Assembly: GCF_004366355.1 (NCBI RefSeq)
Contig: NZ_SODV01000001.1
Location: forward strand, 1 to 64,000
DNA from: Dinghuibacter silviterrae
GTDB lineage: Bacteria; Bacteroidota; Bacteroidia; Chitinophagales; Chitinophagaceae
Length of the DNA: 64,000 nucleotides
Direction: 5' to 3'
Shown in pieces: positions 62,830 to 64,000 of this stretch. Position numbers and translations under genes: made by a program. The first letter of the stretch is position 1. Every line of letters begins with the position of its first letter. The notes beneath the pieces were generated by a model that ran no database searches, was not told the origin of the DNA, and saw nothing but the letters and a program-made list of their open reading frames with translations.

Positions 62830-63258
62830 TTATTTATTTAGCGGCGTTGCCTTCAATGCGATCAGCTTCCAGGCACCCGCCGGTTCAGGTCTTACAAATA
62901 CCTCTATATAAGAGAGATGCAGCGACGTTTTGGTGCCCGAGACCGTAACGACAAATGTCCCCTTGCCGGTGACGATCGCTGTATTCTCCGCTACCACCTC
63001 GTTGCTTTCCTCCACCTCGATACTATTGTGCATAAAATTGCCCCCTTTCAAGCGCTGCAAGTATTGGTCCCTGGATTCTATCCGCCCATCCAACGCGGAA
63101 AACACCATCCGGGGGTCGAGCAGGGCGTCCAGCGAATCGAGCCTACCCGATACCTCCAACCGGAATATGGCCGTTGAAACCTCTTGTGCATTTTGGCCGT
63201 ATCCCACCACGCACCGAAGAGCGAGCACAACAATAATTGTCAATTGTCTCATTTTCAT
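62830..63258 (-). CDS. Secreted SnoaL-like/NTF2 family protein
   Basis: The 142-residue protein has a signal peptide (IIVVLALRCVVGYGQ) and a single SnoaL-like domain (VSTAIFRLEVSGRLDSLDAL, ENTAIVTGKGTFVVTVSGTK, SYIEVFVRPEPAGAWKLIAL). It is the first gene of the operon that continues to the AraC gene. ATG 63258 is used; 63252 is equally possible. Confidence 0.85.
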   Translation of the reverse strand: MKMRQLTIIVVLALRCVVGYGQNAQEVSTAIFRLEVSGRLDSLDALLDPRMVFSALDGRIESRDQYLQRLKGGNFMHNSIEVEESNEVVAENTAIVTGKGTFVVTVSGTKTSLHLSYIEVFVRPEPAGAWKLIALKATPLNK

Positions 63259-63367
63259 GTTGCAAAGTTCCATCCAAACCACCACACCACACTTATACCA
63301 ATTCCTGCTTCTCTTACCATTTTTCCCAAATAGCCACTAGCCCCAGCCGTTCTTCGCGTCCGGTGCG

Positions 63368-63375
63368 TAATTTTG
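63368..63375 (+). promoter_or_regulatory. -7 element of the right-end AraC gene
   Basis: TAATTTTG matches TAnnTTTG and lies 21 nt upstream of the ATG at 63397. No -33 TTTG is present at 17-20 nt. Confidence 0.45.
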
Positions 63376-63396
63376 AAGGAGCGAAACAGGAAAGCA

Positions 63397-64000
63397 ATGA
63401 ACGAGATCATAAAAATCGCCAGCGTAGATGCCTACAATAAGCTGCGTGGCGTAGAAACCCAACATCCCCTGGTCAGTGTCTTTAACCTGTCGGGGAAAAA
63501 GCCGATGCCCGTCGAGACTTTCAATTTCGGCTTATACGTTGTCTATCTTAAGGAATTAAAATGCGGCGAGCTAAAATATGGCCGTAACCTCTACGACTAC
63601 CAGGAAGGGACACTGGTATTTGTGGCGCCTGGTCAAATATTGGGCGTACAGCCAAACGCCGCCGCCGCTGACCCGAAAGGCTGGGTACTCCTTTTCCACC
63701 CAGACTTACTCACCGGCACCCATTTGGGAAAACATATCCATGACTACTCGTTCTTTTCCTATGATGTGAACGAAGCCCTTCACCTCTCCGAAAAAGAAAG
63801 ACAGATTGTTCTCGACTGCTTCGAAAAAATCCAGATAGAGCTGGACCAATCCATCGACAAGCACAGCAAAACGCTGATCGCCTCCAACATCGAACTGTTC
63901 CTGAACTATTGCACCCGTTTCTACGACCGGCAGTTTATTACCAGGGACAACGCAAACAAGGGCATCCTGGAGAAGTTCGAAGACCTCCTCAACAACTACT
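63397..64000 (+). CDS. AraC family transcriptional regulator, cut by window end
   Basis: The first 201 codons are present, covering the N-terminal sensing domain and the link to the DNA-binding part; the HTH region is outside the window. It matches the AraC at 58356-59294 in NEALHLSEKE, RFYDRQFITRD and LEKFEDLLNNY. It is divergent from the reductive operon and may be its regulator. Confidence 0.88.
   Translation, partial: MNEIIKIASVDAYNKLRGVETQHPLVSVFNLSGKKPMPVETFNFGLYVVYLKELKCGELKYGRNLYDYQEGTLVFVAPGQILGVQPNAAAADPKGWVLLFHPDLLTGTHLGKHIHDYSFFSYDVNEALHLSEKERQIVLDCFEKIQIELDQSIDKHSKTLIASNIELFLNYCTRFYDRQFITRDNANKGILEKFEDLLNNY

Overview
The window comes from a Bacteroidota chromosome, most likely a moderately high-GC member of the Chitinophagaceae. 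This is inferred from SusC/SusD pairs, FecR/ECF signalling, DUF4476, GLPGLI and LemA/TPM proteins, the many GSxxG and lipobox secretion signals, and the promoters, which follow the Bacteroidota form TTTG-N19/20-TAnnTTTG rather than the E. coli form. No plasmid, phage, IS element or CRISPR array is visible. Long antisense frames are GC-driven shadows and are left out.

Left end (1-15.4 kb): the window begins inside the 5' leader of an rRNA operon read leftwards, driven by three tandem promoters. Then come truA with a repeat-rich DUF4476 protein, an M1 aminopeptidase, a 53-residue GG-leader peptide that resembles a lanthipeptide precursor, a lemA-TPM-TPM operon, a beta-helix lipoprotein, gap-pgk, tRNA-Glu with its own promoter and terminator, a HipBA-like toxin-antitoxin pair and a flavin amine oxidase.

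15.4-30 kb: a redox operon (amine oxidase paralogue, small ABM-like protein, zinc alcohol dehydrogenase, OsmC) sits divergent from an AraC regulator. Next is a respiratory/nitrosative-stress block: an Rrf2 regulator with three cysteines, a cbb3-type oxidase subunit I with a long extra N-terminal region, a fused CcoO-cytochrome c, two small unknown membrane proteins, a truncated globin, another membrane protein, RIC/ScdA, a hemerythrin and a 2Fe-2S ferredoxin. The order and tight spacing suggest one operon that handles NO and low oxygen. It is followed by a tandem SnoaL protein divergent from a sigma-54 activator.

30-44 kb: a secreted beta-helix protein, a SusCD pair, then a second SusCD pair whose SusC carries an STN domain and is preceded by FecR and an ECF sigma factor, so this system is signal-transducing. 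An ECF42-type sigma factor with a YCII partner and an unusual SDR follows.

44-64 kb: an accessory region of short gene sets: two class C serine hydrolases, an aldo/keto reductase pseudogene with an internal deletion, an HxlR/SDR divergent pair, a DUF2975-HTH-YrdB-SnoaL-DoxX operon preceded by two identical palindromes, a GLPGLI/outer-membrane barrel pair divergent from a LytS/LytTR two-component system, and an aldehyde/ketone-reducing cluster (SnoaL, aldo/keto reductase, cupin, alcohol dehydrogenase, NmrA-like) bracketed by two paralogous AraC regulators, the second cut by the window end.
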